Notes: generated by a model not told the origin, from the sequence alone. DNA of 64,000 bases from an uncultured Lutibacter sp. (GCF_947495725.1 NZ_CANLZZ010000001.1:1-64000); one strand, 5' to 3'; numbered from the stretch's first letter, positions 8,955 to 18,908 are shown. Numbers and translations: made by a program.

Positions 8955-11543
8955 ATGCACAAACAACCAAAACTAACAAGATTTAACGAGAATGTATTGT
9001 CTAAATATCAAATTTACAATAGTATATTTATGACGCTTCCGTTTGATACAATTACTAAAACAGGAGTTTTATTACCTTTATTTCACGATGTTTGTAAAGA
9101 AGGATTTTCAAATAAAAAAAATCCAACTGAAATTGTTGAAGCTTTTTTTAAAACCTATCAAAAAAACCCTTCTGAAAAAGAAAAATTAAATTTACTTTTT
9201 AAGTTTATACAATACATTGAGCGTCAAGTTGTTTTGTTCGATGCTATTGAAGACGCAGCATTTCCAATTGTAAACAATATGGACGGTGTTGGAACATTAA
9301 GAAACAGTAAAGAAAAAGCCGCTCTAGAAAATAAAACAGATGCTTTAAGAAAGCATTTAGAAGATTTTAAAGTGCGCGTTGTTTTAACAGCACACCCAAC
9401 ACAATTTTATCCGGGTAATGTTTTAGGTATTATAAATGACTTAACAGAAGCAATTGAAAATAATGATTTGTTAGTTATAAATCAATTATTAGCGCAATTA
9501 GGAAAAACACCTTTTTTTAAGAAAGAAAAACCGTCTCCGTATGATGAAGCCGTAAACTTAATTTGGTATCTAGAAAATGTTTTTTACCATTCAGTTTCAT
9601 CTGTTTACGACTATATTCAAAGCAATATTTTTAACGGACAACAAGTTGATAACGAAGTGATTGATTTAGGTTTTTGGCCTGGAGGAGATCGTGATGGAAA
9701 TCCGTTTGTAACAACAGAAATTACATTAAATGTTGCCAAAAGATTAAAACAAACTATTTTAAAAAATTATTATAGAGACATTCGTAGACTAAAAAGAAGA
9801 TTAACCTTTGATGGTGTTGAGCAAATAATCTCCGAATTAGAAGCTATTTTATTTAATAATAGTGTTAATCCAACAGAAAACACAATGATTCCTCTTAATG
9901 AATTTAAAGAAAAGCTTTATACCATTAGAGAAACGTTGATTTCGAAGCATCAATCTCTTTATATTGATGAAATAAATGAATTTATAAATAAAGTACACAT
10001 TTTTGGTTATCATTTTGCCACCTTAGATATTAGACAAGACAGTAGAGTTCACCACAATGTTTTTTCTGAAATAGTAAAAACACTTCAAGAAAAAGGCAGT
10101 ACTTTATTTCCTGAAAATTATTTAGACCTTTCTGAAAATGAACAAATTGACATTTTAGCAAAAGTTGAAGATAATGTTGATGTCTCCATTTTTAAAGATG
10201 AAATGGCTGTTAAAACTTTAGGTTCTATTAAAGCTGTAAAAACTATTCAACAAAACAATGGCGAAAAAGGTGCAAATAGATATATTATAAGTAATAATCA
10301 AACAGCAGTAAATGTTATGGAAACATTTGCAATGTTTAATTTATGTGGCTTTAAACACAATATTTCTGCAGATATTATTCCGCTTTTTGAAACTGTAGAC
10401 GATTTAACCAATGCAGCTGGTGTAATGGAAAAATTATACAGTAACACAGTTTATATGAACCATCTAAAATCAAGAAAAAGTAAACAAACTATAATGCTTG
10501 GTTTTTCTGATGGAACAAAAGATGGTGGTTACTTAATGGCTAACTGGTCTATTTTTAAAGCAAAGGAAAATTTAACCAAAATATCTCGAGAATACGGCAT
10601 TAAAGTTATTTTCTTTGATGGACGTGGTGGACCACCAGCGCGTGGAGGAGGAAAAACACATCAATTTTATGCTTCCTTAGGTCCAACTATTGAAGATGAA
10701 GAAATACAATTAACTGTTCAAGGACAAACTATTAGTTCTAATTTTGGAACTTTAGAGTCTTCTCAATATAATATTGAACAACTATTAGGTGCTGGTATTT
10801 CAAATGAGCTATTTAGCAATGCAAATCATATTATGACTAAGAGTGATAATAAAATAATGAATGATTTAGCACAAACTAGTTATAAAGCTTATTCTGATTT
10901 TAAAAATCACCCTAAGTTTATGCCATACTTAGAGCATATGAGTACATTAAAATATTATGCAAAAACCAATATTGGTAGTAGACCATCAAAACGTTCAAAA
11001 TCTAGCTCGCTCGAATTCTCCGATTTAAGAGCAATACCATTTGTTGGTTCTTGGAGTCAATTAAAACAAAATGTACCAGGATTTTTTGGTGTTGGAACAG
11101 CATTAAAAAAATATGAAGATACTGGGGAATTTGATAAAATTAAAGCATTTTATAATGGGTCCGATTTCTTTAAAGCACTTATTGGAAACAGTATGATGGC
11201 ACTTTCAAAATCGTTTTTCGAATTGACAGAATATATGGCTGACGATAAAGAATTTGGAGAATTTTGGAAAATTATTCACAATGAATATTTAACTACTAAA
11301 AGATTAATCTTAAAACTTTCTGATTACGATATTTTAATGCAAAGCAACCCAGTTGGGAAAGCTTCAATAGACATTAGAGAAAATATTGTGTTGCCACTAT
11401 TAACAATTCAACAATTTGCATTACGTAAAATTCAAGAATTACAAAATGAGGAAACTATAAACCAAGAAGAGTTACAAGTATATGAAAAAATGGTAATGAG
11501 ATCATTATTTGGAAATATAAATGCTAGTAGAAATTCGGCTTAA
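8955..11543 (+). CDS. ppc: Phosphoenolpyruvate carboxylase
   Basis: The enzyme carboxylates PEP to oxaloacetate to refill the TCA cycle. Recognisable motifs are VVLTAHPTQFYPG (catalytic His) near residue 150, GFWPGGDRDGNPFVT near 245, FDGRGGPPARGGGKTH near 555 and GSRPSKR near 680. The C-terminus (MVMRSLFGNINASRNSA) ends in the usual region. The protein is 862 aa from the ATG at 8955. A TTG ten codons upstream is in frame, but it overlaps the likely promoter. The DinB-fold gene starts 3 bp after the stop codon. Confidence 0.95.
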   Translation: MHKQPKLTRFNENVLSKYQIYNSIFMTLPFDTITKTGVLLPLFHDVCKEGFSNKKNPTEIVEAFFKTYQKNPSEKEKLNLLFKFIQYIERQVVLFDAIEDAAFPIVNNMDGVGTLRNSKEKAALENKTDALRKHLEDFKVRVVLTAHPTQFYPGNVLGIINDLTEAIENNDLLVINQLLAQLGKTPFFKKEKPSPYDEAVNLIWYLENVFYHSVSSVYDYIQSNIFNGQQVDNEVIDLGFWPGGDRDGNPFVTTEITLNVAKRLKQTILKNYYRDIRRLKRRLTFDGVEQIISELEAILFNNSVNPTENTMIPLNEFKEKLYTIRETLISKHQSLYIDEINEFINKVHIFGYHFATLDIRQDSRVHHNVFSEIVKTLQEKGSTLFPENYLDLSENEQIDILAKVEDNVDVSIFKDEMAVKTLGSIKAVKTIQQNNGEKGANRYIISNNQTAVNVMETFAMFNLCGFKHNISADIIPLFETVDDLTNAAGVMEKLYSNTVYMNHLKSRKSKQTIMLGFSDGTKDGGYLMANWSIFKAKENLTKISREYGIKVIFFDGRGGPPARGGGKTHQFYASLGPTIEDEEIQLTVQGQTISSNFGTLESSQYNIEQLLGAGISNELFSNANHIMTKSDNKIMNDLAQTSYKAYSDFKNHPKFMPYLEHMSTLKYYAKTNIGSRPSKRSKSSSLEFSDLRAIPFVGSWSQLKQNVPGFFGVGTALKKYEDTGEFDKIKAFYNGSDFFKALIGNSMMALSKSFFELTEYMADDKEFGEFWKIIHNEYLTTKRLILKLSDYDILMQSNPVGKASIDIRENIVLPLLTIQQFALRKIQELQNEETINQEELQVYEKMVMRSLFGNINASRNSA

Positions 11544-11546
11544 ATA

Positions 11547-12062
11547 ATGAATTCGGCACATTTAAATACAAGCGAATATGCTCCCTTTTACGGTGGATAT
11601 ATTCAGACAATTGGAGAAGTTGATTTGTTTGAAATTTTAAAATCCTCTGCTGAAGATTTGTTATCAACTTTGGAAAATTTACCTGAAAAAAAATTAGTGT
11701 TTCGGTATGCTGAAGGAAAATGGACAATAAAAGAATTAGTTCAGCACATTATTGATGCCGAACGGGTTTTAAGTTATAGAGCATTACGGTTTTCAAGAAA
11801 TGACGCCACACACCTTGAAGGATTTGATGAAGATTGGTACGTAGCTAATTCTAGTGGAAACAATCGCGATTTAAAAGATCTTTTGGATGAGTTTTCCTAT
11901 GTAAGAAATGGAACTATAGCTATGTTTAAAAGCTTTTCTCCTGAAATGTTTTCATTAACAGGCTCCGCTAATGGAAGTGACTTTTCGGTAAGAGCTTTAG
12001 GTTTTATAATTGCCGGTCATCAAACACATCATTTAAATATAATTAAGAAGAAATACATTTAA
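11547..12062 (+). CDS. DinB/YfiT-like metal-binding four-helix protein
   Basis: 171 aa, resembling DinB superfamily proteins. These are four-helix bundles with a His triad, several of which are thiol-dependent transferases (bacillithiol, mycothiol). The three expected histidines are visible: one in KELVQHIIDAE (about residue 67) and two in GHQTHHLNII near the C-terminus. WTIKELVQHIIDAERVLSYR is a family signature. The substrate cannot be inferred. It is separated from ppc by 3 bp, so co-transcription is likely. Its stop overlaps that of the convergent XRE gene by 4 bp. Confidence 0.85.
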   Translation: MNSAHLNTSEYAPFYGGYIQTIGEVDLFEILKSSAEDLLSTLENLPEKKLVFRYAEGKWTIKELVQHIIDAERVLSYRALRFSRNDATHLEGFDEDWYVANSSGNNRDLKDLLDEFSYVRNGTIAMFKSFSPEMFSLTGSANGSDFSVRALGFIIAGHQTHHLNIIKKKYI

Positions 12063-12259
12063 TCTCCTCTATCCAAAAAGAAAATTTCATTAACTGGCTT
12101 TTTAAATAATTTTGATATTTTTAAAGCCAGAATAACTGATGGTGCATATTTATTTAACTCCATTGCATTTATCGTTTGTCTCGTAACCCCAATAAGCTCT
12201 GCTAATTCGGCTTGTGTAAAATTATGTATGGCACGCTCCACTTTAATATTATTTTTCAT
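12059..12259 (-). CDS. Small XRE-family transcriptional regulator (YozG-like)
   Basis: 66 aa, essentially a bare helix-turn-helix. AELAELIGVTRQTINAMELNKYAPS is the HTH, and the tail KKPVNEIFFLDRGD is typical of the YozG/YgzD type that usually partners a small membrane protein. No such partner is adjacent here. It is divergent from the acylase gene, and an inverted repeat lies between the two promoters, so it may regulate itself and the acylase. Confidence 0.88.
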   Translation of the reverse strand: MKNNIKVERAIHNFTQAELAELIGVTRQTINAMELNKYAPSVILALKISKLFKKPVNEIFFLDRGD

Positions 12260-12321
12260 AATCGTTGATTTTATAACGCATTTAAATCCACTTAAAACTC
12301 CGGGATGCTATATTAATTAAT

Positions 12322-12329
12322 CAAATGTA
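12322..12329 (-). promoter_or_regulatory. -7 element for the XRE gene
   Basis: Minus strand TACATTTG matches TAnnTTTG, about 60 bp upstream of the XRE start. The inverted repeat at 12346-12365 overlaps its expected -33 region. Confidence 0.5.
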
Positions 12330-12345
12330 TACTATTTTTTACTTT

Positions 12346-12365
12346 TAGTAAAATTATTCTTACTA
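12346..12365. promoter_or_regulatory. Inverted repeat in the XRE/acylase divergent promoter region
   Basis: TAGTAA-N8-TTACTA lies midway between two divergent -7 elements (12322-12329 minus, 12387-12394 plus). An operator for the XRE or LacI-type regulator is possible. Only position supports this. Confidence 0.35.
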
Positions 12366-12386
12366 TTACCTTTTCGTAAAAATCAT

Positions 12387-12394
12387 TACCTTTG
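12387..12394 (+). promoter_or_regulatory. -7 element for the acylase-LacI operon
   Basis: TACCTTTG matches TAnnTTTG, and the following GCAGCACC would contain the start site. It favours the ATG at 12423 over the in-frame TTG at 12414. Confidence 0.6.
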
Positions 12395-12422
12395 CAGCAC
12401 CAAAAAAAATCGTTTGTTTTTA

Positions 12423-14813
12423 ATGCGAATTTTAAAAAAAATAGCACTTTTTATTTTTATTCTTGTAACTATAATTATAGTTGGAGGATGGGTTTATTAT
12501 AACAATCTTAAACCTACCTATGAAGGTTCCATAAAACTATCAAATATTGAAACAGAAACAAATATTTATTTTGATGATTATGGAATTCCTCATGTTTATG
12601 CTAAAACTGAAAAAGACGCTATGGTGGCTCTTGGATATGTTCATGCACAAGACAGACTTTGGCAAATGGAATTAATGCGAAGAATAGCTCCTGGGAAATT
12701 ATCTGAAATTTTTGGAAAAGATATGATAAATAACGACAAATTTTTTGTTAGCCTTGGTATTGAAGAAGCTTCAAAAAGAAGCATTTCTAAGTTAAACAAA
12801 AACAGTGAAGTTTATAAACTAGCCACAGCATATTTGTCCGGAGTAAACCAATTTGTAAAAAACGGAGCAACTCCAATTGAATTTACTTTAATTGGAATTA
12901 AAAAAGAACCGTACACATTAAATGATGTTTATAATATATTGGGTTATATGTCTTTCAGTTTTGCGATGGCTCATAAAACGGATCCATTATTAACTTTAAT
13001 TAAAGACAAACTTGGAAATGAATATTTAAAAGAATTAAACATTGATATAAACCCAAATACAGTTTTAATAAAAAACTCCAAAGACGACATTGAGAACTTT
13101 GAAAATATTGTTGCAAGTGTTCATGATATTTTAAAAACATCTCCAATCCCTTCTTTTATAGGTAGCAATAGCTGGGTTATTTCTTCCAAAAAAACCTCTT
13201 CAGGTAAGGTTTTATTTGCAAATGATCCTCACATTGGGTTTTCACAACCAGCTGTTTGGTTTGAAGCTCATATTGCAACACCTAACTACGAAATGTATGG
13301 CTATCATATCGCAGGTGTTCCATTTCCTTTATTAGGCCATAATAGAAATTACGCTTACGGACTTACAATGTTTGAAAACGATGACATTAATTTTTACAAA
13401 GAAGAAAATTACCCCGAAAATAGTAAAAAATATAAGTCTCCTGAAGGATATTTAGACTATAAAATTACATCGAAAATAATTAAAGTAAAAGATGCTGATG
13501 ATGTAACACTAGAAATTAAAAACTCGCGCCACGGACCAATAATGAACAATGTTATCAATCAAATTACCCAAGCAGAACCTATTTCAATGTGGTGGACATT
13601 TACGCAATTAGATGGCGAAATACTAAATGCACTTTATACAATATCGAGAGCAAAAAAAATGGCTGATGTAAAAAAAGGTGCAAGTTTAATACATGCTCCT
13701 GGTTTAAACATTATGTATGGTGATAAAGAAGGAAATATTGCTTGGTGGGCATCTGGCAAATTGGTTAAATACAATCCACATGTTAACACAAAATTTATTT
13801 TAAATGGTGTTTCTGGAAATGACGACCCAATTAAATATTTAGATTTTAGTCAAAATCCGATGGCCGAGAACCCAGAATGGAACTATGTTTATTCAGCTAA
13901 TAACCAACCCGATACTATTGCTAATATTTTATATCCGGGTTATTATCTTCCAGAAGATAGAGCCAAAAGAATAGTTGAACTTATTAAACCAAAAAATGAT
14001 TGGAACAAGCAAGATATGGCAACTATGATTAATGATGTTACCTCATCTGTTTCACCCAAAATTGTAAAAAACATTACAGCAACATTTGAAAACATTTCAT
14101 TTTCAAAAAATGAAGAAATAGCTTTAGGAATTTTAAAAAAATGGGACGGCTCAAATTCTGAAAAAGAAATTGCACCTACAATTTATAACAAATTAGTATA
14201 CTTATATTTAAAAAATACGTTTGAAGATGAATTAGGTTCTACAACTTTTAATCAGCTTCTGGACACACATTTAATGAAAAGAATTATCGCTGATCATTTA
14301 GAAAAAAATTCTTCTATTTGGTGGGATAATATACATACCGAAAAAATAAAAGAAACTAAAAAGGATATTCTTGTAAAATCATTTAAAGAAGCCATTACTT
14401 CACTCGAAAGTCAACTAGGGAATAATATAGACTCTTGGATTTGGGGCAAAGTACACACTGTAGAACATCCACATCCATTAGGAACCATAGCATCTTTAAA
14501 AAAATATTTTAATGTAGGGCCATTTTCAATGAAAGGCGCACGTGAAGTTATTGATAACCAAGGATATTTGTATGATGATACCGGACTCTATAAAATAACT
14601 GCTGGCCCATCTACTAGAAGAGTAATTGATTTTTCGGATATTGAAAATAGTATTAGTATCTTGCCAACTGGTCAATCTGGAAATCCATTTAGCAAACACT
14701 ATAATAATCAAGCTGAAATGTATAACAAAGGAAATTTCAGAAAAATGAAATTAAATAAACAAGAAATAGTAAACAGTTCAACCAACCTAACTTTTATACC
14801 AAGCAATGACTAA
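12423..14813 (+). CDS. Penicillin acylase family protein (Ntn hydrolase)
   Basis: 796 aa from ATG 12423. Members are made as a precursor that cleaves itself before a catalytic Ser into alpha and beta chains, and they hydrolyse amides such as penicillins, acyl-homoserine lactones or other N-acyl compounds. An N-terminal hydrophobic anchor (IALFIFILVTIIIVGGWVYY) puts it in the periplasm. The alpha chain has DDYGIPHVYAKTEKDAMVALGY and AQDRLWQMELMRR. The autocleavage site GSNSWVISSKKTSSGK near residue 250 supplies the N-terminal Ser, and NDPHIGFSQPAVWFEAH follows. The beta-chain end has HPLGTIASLKKYFNVGPF. The substrate is unknown. Its end overlaps the LacI-type gene by 8 bp. Confidence 0.9.
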   Translation: MRILKKIALFIFILVTIIIVGGWVYYNNLKPTYEGSIKLSNIETETNIYFDDYGIPHVYAKTEKDAMVALGYVHAQDRLWQMELMRRIAPGKLSEIFGKDMINNDKFFVSLGIEEASKRSISKLNKNSEVYKLATAYLSGVNQFVKNGATPIEFTLIGIKKEPYTLNDVYNILGYMSFSFAMAHKTDPLLTLIKDKLGNEYLKELNIDINPNTVLIKNSKDDIENFENIVASVHDILKTSPIPSFIGSNSWVISSKKTSSGKVLFANDPHIGFSQPAVWFEAHIATPNYEMYGYHIAGVPFPLLGHNRNYAYGLTMFENDDINFYKEENYPENSKKYKSPEGYLDYKITSKIIKVKDADDVTLEIKNSRHGPIMNNVINQITQAEPISMWWTFTQLDGEILNALYTISRAKKMADVKKGASLIHAPGLNIMYGDKEGNIAWWASGKLVKYNPHVNTKFILNGVSGNDDPIKYLDFSQNPMAENPEWNYVYSANNQPDTIANILYPGYYLPEDRAKRIVELIKPKNDWNKQDMATMINDVTSSVSPKIVKNITATFENISFSKNEEIALGILKKWDGSNSEKEIAPTIYNKLVYLYLKNTFEDELGSTTFNQLLDTHLMKRIIADHLEKNSSIWWDNIHTEKIKETKKDILVKSFKEAITSLESQLGNNIDSWIWGKVHTVEHPHPLGTIASLKKYFNVGPFSMKGAREVIDNQGYLYDDTGLYKITAGPSTRRVIDFSDIENSISILPTGQSGNPFSKHYNNQAEMYNKGNFRKMKLNKQEIVNSSTNLTFIPSND

Positions 14814-15840
14814 AAGAATAACCATAAAGCAGATTGCACAAGCATTACATGTTTCAATTTCTACTGTCTCAAAAGCTTTAAATGACAGTTACGAAATTAG
14901 TGATGAAACGAAAAGCAAAATTCAGGAATATGCTAAATTACATAAGTATAAACCGAATACGCTTGCTTTAAGCTTACAAAATAAAAAAACAAAAACAATA
15001 GGTATTATAATTCCAAATATTTTAACCTACTATTTTGCACGTGTATTGCGAGGAATAGAAAAAGTCACAACAGAAAAAGGATACAATATAATTACCTGTA
15101 TTACCAACGAATCGTATAAAAAAGAAGTTGACACAATGGAAATGCTTTCCAATGGAACTATTGATGGTTTTATTGCCTGTATTTCAGTTGAAACTTTAAA
15201 AATGGAAAACTTTGATCACTTCCATGATATTTTAGAAGAAGAAACACCAATTGTATTATACGATAGAGTTCACAAAGACATTAATTGTGATAAAGTTGTA
15301 ACAGACAATGTTAAAAGCGCCTACAAAGCAACTCGATACTTAATGAAATCCGACTGTAGAAATATAGCGCTAATATCTATTTCTGAAGGTTTAAACATTA
15401 ATAAATTTAGAGTGAAAGGCTACCTTAAAGCTCTGGAAAAATATGGAGTTGAACCAAATGAAGATCTAATAATTAGACAAGAAGGAGAAGAAAATTTAAC
15501 TGAGCGTATTAATAAAATGCTCGACAATAATAAAGTTGATGGTATTTTTACTGTTGATGAAGTTTCTGGCGCATTAACCACCCAAGTTTTAAATAAAAGG
15601 GGTATAAAAATTCCTGAAGAAATTTCTATTGTTGGATTTACAAATGGTATCTTATCAAGATATGGTTCTCCACCATTAACAAGTGTTAACCGTTTTGCGC
15701 ATACAACTGGTGAAGTTGCTGCAACTAGACTTATTGATAAGCTTGAAGGTAAAATTAAGTTTGACGATATAAAAACTGAAATTATTCGAACCGAACTTGT
15801 TGAAAGAGAGTCTACTAAAAATTTATTTATTAAGTTTTAG
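14806..15840 (+). CDS. LacI-family transcriptional regulator
   Basis: 344 aa. The N-terminal HTH (ITIKQIAQALHVSISTVSKALNDSYEISDETKSKI) and hinge (YKPNTLALSLQ) precede a periplasmic-binding-protein-like effector domain (TKTIGIIIPNILTYYFARVLRGIE onward). These regulators usually respond to sugars. Here no sugar gene is near: the gene starts inside the acylase gene and so is translated from the same mRNA, a context that suggests control of acylase-linked catabolism or autoregulation. The effector cannot be read from the sequence. Confidence 0.92.
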   Translation: MTKRITIKQIAQALHVSISTVSKALNDSYEISDETKSKIQEYAKLHKYKPNTLALSLQNKKTKTIGIIIPNILTYYFARVLRGIEKVTTEKGYNIITCITNESYKKEVDTMEMLSNGTIDGFIACISVETLKMENFDHFHDILEEETPIVLYDRVHKDINCDKVVTDNVKSAYKATRYLMKSDCRNIALISISEGLNINKFRVKGYLKALEKYGVEPNEDLIIRQEGEENLTERINKMLDNNKVDGIFTVDEVSGALTTQVLNKRGIKIPEEISIVGFTNGILSRYGSPPLTSVNRFAHTTGEVAATRLIDKLEGKIKFDDIKTEIIRTELVERESTKNLFIKF

Positions 15841-15884
15841 ATAATTTATCATAACTATAGTTTATTAATTATTGCATTTTTTTC

Positions 15885-15892
15885 TATTTTTA
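15885..15892 (+). promoter_or_regulatory. Possible -7 element for the comM-like gene
   Basis: TATTTTTA is one mismatch from TAnnTTTG, 16 bp before the ATG at 15909. Confidence 0.35.
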
Positions 15893-15908
15893 TAAAAAAA
15901 GAAAAAAT

Positions 15909-17429
15909 ATGCTAGTGAAAATTTATGGTAGCGCTGTCTTTGGCGTTGAAGCCACAACTATTACCGTTGAAGTAAACATAGATAAAGGAATTGGTTATCA
16001 TTTAGTTGGGTTGCCCGATAATGCAATTAAGGAAAGTAGTTATCGAATTTCGGCTGCGTTAAACAATAATGGTTATAAACTTCCGGGTAAAAAAATTACC
16101 ATAAATATGGCGCCTGCCGATTTAAGAAAAGAAGGATCGGCATATGACTTAACCCTTGCAATAGGTATTTTAGCAGCTTCAAATCAAATAAAGTCTGAAA
16201 ATGTTGAAGAAGAACTTTCTTTAGATGGAAGCCTACAACCTATTAAAGGCGCACTACCTATTGCCATAAAAGCTAGAGAAGAAAATTTTAAAGGTTTTAT
16301 ACTTCCTAAACAAAATGCTAAAGAAGCAGCTATTGTAAATGACTTACAAGTTTTTGGTGTTGAAAATATTAAAGAAGTTATTGATTTTTTTGATGGAAAA
16401 TGTGAACTAGAACCTACAATTATAGATACTCGGGCAGAATTCTATAAAAATTTAGATAATCCCGAGTTTGATTTTGCCGATGTAAAAGGGCAGGAATCTG
16501 TAAAACGAGCTATGGAAATTGCTGCTGCAGGTGGACATAACATTATTCTTGTAGGACCTCCAGGAAGTGGAAAAACTATGCTAAGTAAAAGGTTATCTTC
16601 TATTCTGCCTCCAATGACACTTCAAGAGGCTTTAGAAACCACAAAAATTCATTCTGTAGTTGGAAAAATTAAAGAAAATGGATTAATGTGTCAAAGACCA
16701 TTTCGTTCACCTCATCATACAATATCAGATGTTGCCCTAGTTGGAGGTGGACAATATCCTCAACCTGGTGAAATTTCACTCTCACATAACGGTGTTTTAT
16801 TTTTGGATGAATTACCAGAATTTAAAAGAACAGTACTTGAAGTTATGCGTCAACCATTAGAAGATAGAGAAGTTACTATTTCGAGAGCAAGGTTTACAGT
16901 AACTTACCCAAGTAGCTTTATGTTGGTAGCCAGTATGAATCCAAGTCCAAGTGGTTATTTTAATGATCCCGATGCTCCTATAACCTCATCACCAGCCGAA
17001 ATGCAGCGTTATTTAAGTAAAATTTCTGGGCCATTATTAGATAGAATTGATATTCATATTGAAGTTAATCCAGTTCCTTTTGAAAAACTTTCAGAAGAGC
17101 AATTAGCTGAGTCTAGCACAACAATACGCGAAAGAGTAACTAAAGCACGAGAAAAACAATCTACTCGATTTAAGAAAATTGAAAATATACATTACAATGC
17201 TCAAATGAATGTTAAACAAATTAGGAAATTTTGTGAATTAAGTGAAGAAAGTAAAACACTATTAAAAAACGCTATGGAGCGTTTAAATTTATCTGCTAGA
17301 GCTTACGATCGAATTTTAAAGGTTAGTAGAACAATTAGTGATTTGGATAATTCAGAAGATATAAAATCAAATCACATTGCAGAAGCCATTCAGTATAGAA
17401 GTTTGGATAGAGAAGGTTGGCTAGGTTAA
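15909..17429 (+). CDS. comM: YifB/ComM family Mg-chelatase-like AAA+ ATPase
   Basis: 506 aa, full length. ComM is a hexameric helicase that promotes branch migration during integration of transformed DNA. An N-terminal Lon-like fold domain (VYGSAVFGVEATTITVEV region, residues 1-170) is followed by the AAA+ domain with Walker A GPPGSGKT (about 216-223), RPFRSPHHTISD, Walker B HNGVLFLDELPEF, and the C-terminal Mg-chelatase segment (LDRIDIHIEV, ARAYDRILKVSRTISDL). It stands alone on the plus strand and converges on the EamA gene with a 7-bp gap, so there is no room for a separate terminator. Confidence 0.93.
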   Translation: MLVKIYGSAVFGVEATTITVEVNIDKGIGYHLVGLPDNAIKESSYRISAALNNNGYKLPGKKITINMAPADLRKEGSAYDLTLAIGILAASNQIKSENVEEELSLDGSLQPIKGALPIAIKAREENFKGFILPKQNAKEAAIVNDLQVFGVENIKEVIDFFDGKCELEPTIIDTRAEFYKNLDNPEFDFADVKGQESVKRAMEIAAAGGHNIILVGPPGSGKTMLSKRLSSILPPMTLQEALETTKIHSVVGKIKENGLMCQRPFRSPHHTISDVALVGGGQYPQPGEISLSHNGVLFLDELPEFKRTVLEVMRQPLEDREVTISRARFTVTYPSSFMLVASMNPSPSGYFNDPDAPITSSPAEMQRYLSKISGPLLDRIDIHIEVNPVPFEKLSEEQLAESSTTIRERVTKAREKQSTRFKKIENIHYNAQMNVKQIRKFCELSEESKTLLKNAMERLNLSARAYDRILKVSRTISDLDNSEDIKSNHIAEAIQYRSLDREGWLG

Positions 17430-17436
17430 ACTAAAA

Positions 17437-18276
17437 TCAGCTTTTTTTCTTTAAATAAATATTATAAACCAATCCAACTAAAATTAAAAACACACCCAGT
17501 AAAGTCCATAAATTATAAACTTCTTGGAACCAAGTTGCACCAATAATAATCATAAAAACAACTTCCAAGTACTTTAAAGGAGCAATTACATTAGTTTCGT
17601 GAGATTGAAATGCTTTAGTCATGTATAACTGACCAATATATCCAAAAAAACCTAAACTTAATAATAGCAACCATTCTACTAAATTTGGGCTTCTCCAATT
17701 ATTAATAGACATTAGTCCGCCAAACATAAAAGCCATAATCATAAAATAATTAATAATTACTAGTGAATTTTCTGTGTTTTTAATTTTCCGGATAATTACA
17801 AATATTAAGCCTAAAAAAACCGCAGATAACATAATTAAAAGTAACCCTATTGAATTTACATCTACACCAAACCCCTTAATTATTAAAACACCTGTAAACG
17901 CCACCAAAAACAAAAACCACTGAATAGGCTTTATTTTTTCTTTTAAAAAAATAAATGCAAAAATTGCTGCAAAAATTGGTGATGTATATCTTAATGAAAC
18001 CGCCGTTCCAACGGCTAAATAATTTAATGATTGAAAAAAACATGTTAATGAAATTACACCTGCGGCACCTCTAATAAATAACAGTTTTTTATTATTACCT
18101 AAAAACGGAATTTTTTGCTTTATAATTAAAGGAATAGTAAAACATAAAGTACCTATTGACCTAAAAAAGACAATCTGATAGGCACTAAAATCATTTAAAT
18201 ATTTCACTACAGCATTCATAATTGCAAATGCAATCACACTAAAAATCATATAAAAAATTGCTGTAGAGCTTTTCAT
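17437..18276 (-). CDS. DMT-superfamily transporter (EamA domains)
   Basis: 279 aa with about ten predicted transmembrane helices in two EamA halves (for example IFYMIFSVIAFAIMNAVVKYL at the start and WTLLGVFLILVGLVYNIYL at the end). The family exports metabolites or drugs from the cytoplasm, and no substrate can be inferred. A near-consensus minus-strand -7 (TATTTTCG) lies about 40 bp upstream. It is convergent with comM. Confidence 0.88.
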   Translation of the reverse strand: MKSSTAIFYMIFSVIAFAIMNAVVKYLNDFSAYQIVFFRSIGTLCFTIPLIIKQKIPFLGNNKKLLFIRGAAGVISLTCFFQSLNYLAVGTAVSLRYTSPIFAAIFAFIFLKEKIKPIQWFLFLVAFTGVLIIKGFGVDVNSIGLLLIMLSAVFLGLIFVIIRKIKNTENSLVIINYFMIMAFMFGGLMSINNWRSPNLVEWLLLLSLGFFGYIGQLYMTKAFQSHETNVIAPLKYLEVVFMIIIGATWFQEVYNLWTLLGVFLILVGLVYNIYLKKKS

Positions 18277-18397
18277 AAAAATATTTAATAATAGTAAATA
18301 TTTTGCGAAAATAGCAATTTATAAAATTGATTCTCTTCAATAGTTTTTAAATATTTGAATTATGATCTGTTTTTATAACAAATTTTAAAAGATATAG

Positions 18398-18430
18398 AAA
18401 AAAAATACCAAAGCAAATAAGCTTTGGTAT
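18398..18430 (-). terminator. Rho-independent terminator after hsp20
   Basis: ATACCAAAGC (18405-18414) pairs with GCTTTGGTAT (18421-18430) across a six-base loop. On the minus strand it is followed by a run of T. Confidence 0.85.
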
Positions 18431-18467
18431 ACAAGTATTTTTATAATACAAATTATTATTCTACAGA

Positions 18468-18908
18468 TTAAGCAATCTCAATATGTTTTGGCTTTTTGCT
18501 TTTTACCTCTTCTTTTTTAGATAATGTAAATCTTAAAATACCATTATCATATTTAGCTTTTATCTTTTCATCAACAATATTTTCTGGAAGCTGTAAAGAT
18601 CTTTCAAAAGAACTATAACTAAACTCTTTTCTAGTATACTTATCTTCTTTTTTTACATTTTCTTCTGATTTTTTTGCAGAAATATTTAAACATCCGTCAT
18701 CAATTGTTACGTCAAAATCTTTTTTATTAAATCCTGGAGCTGATAACTCTATTTCAAACTCATCGGGCTTTTCAATTATATTCAACGCATGCTCATTTAC
18801 TTTTCTTAACCACATTCTATCATCAAACAAATTATTGGTTTTAAAATCCCAAAAATCTGGAGAGAGTATGTCTTCAAATGGTCTTCTTTTAAATTTTACT
18901 AGTGACAT
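18468..18908 (-). CDS. Small heat-shock protein, Hsp20/alpha-crystallin family
   Basis: 146 aa ATP-independent chaperone that holds unfolding proteins. The alpha-crystallin domain spans about 38-140, with NIIEKPDEFEIELSAPGFNKKDFDVTIDDGCLNISAKK and the A-x-x-x-n-G-I-L motif as KYDNGILRFTLSKKEE. The C-terminal KPKHIEIA holds the I-x-I oligomerisation motif. The upstream region has an unusual palindrome and direct repeats, suggesting stress control. The gene is monocistronic, with its own terminator. Confidence 0.95.
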   Translation of the reverse strand: MSLVKFKRRPFEDILSPDFWDFKTNNLFDDRMWLRKVNEHALNIIEKPDEFEIELSAPGFNKKDFDVTIDDGCLNISAKKSEENVKKEDKYTRKEFSYSSFERSLQLPENIVDEKIKAKYDNGILRFTLSKKEEVKSKKPKHIEIA

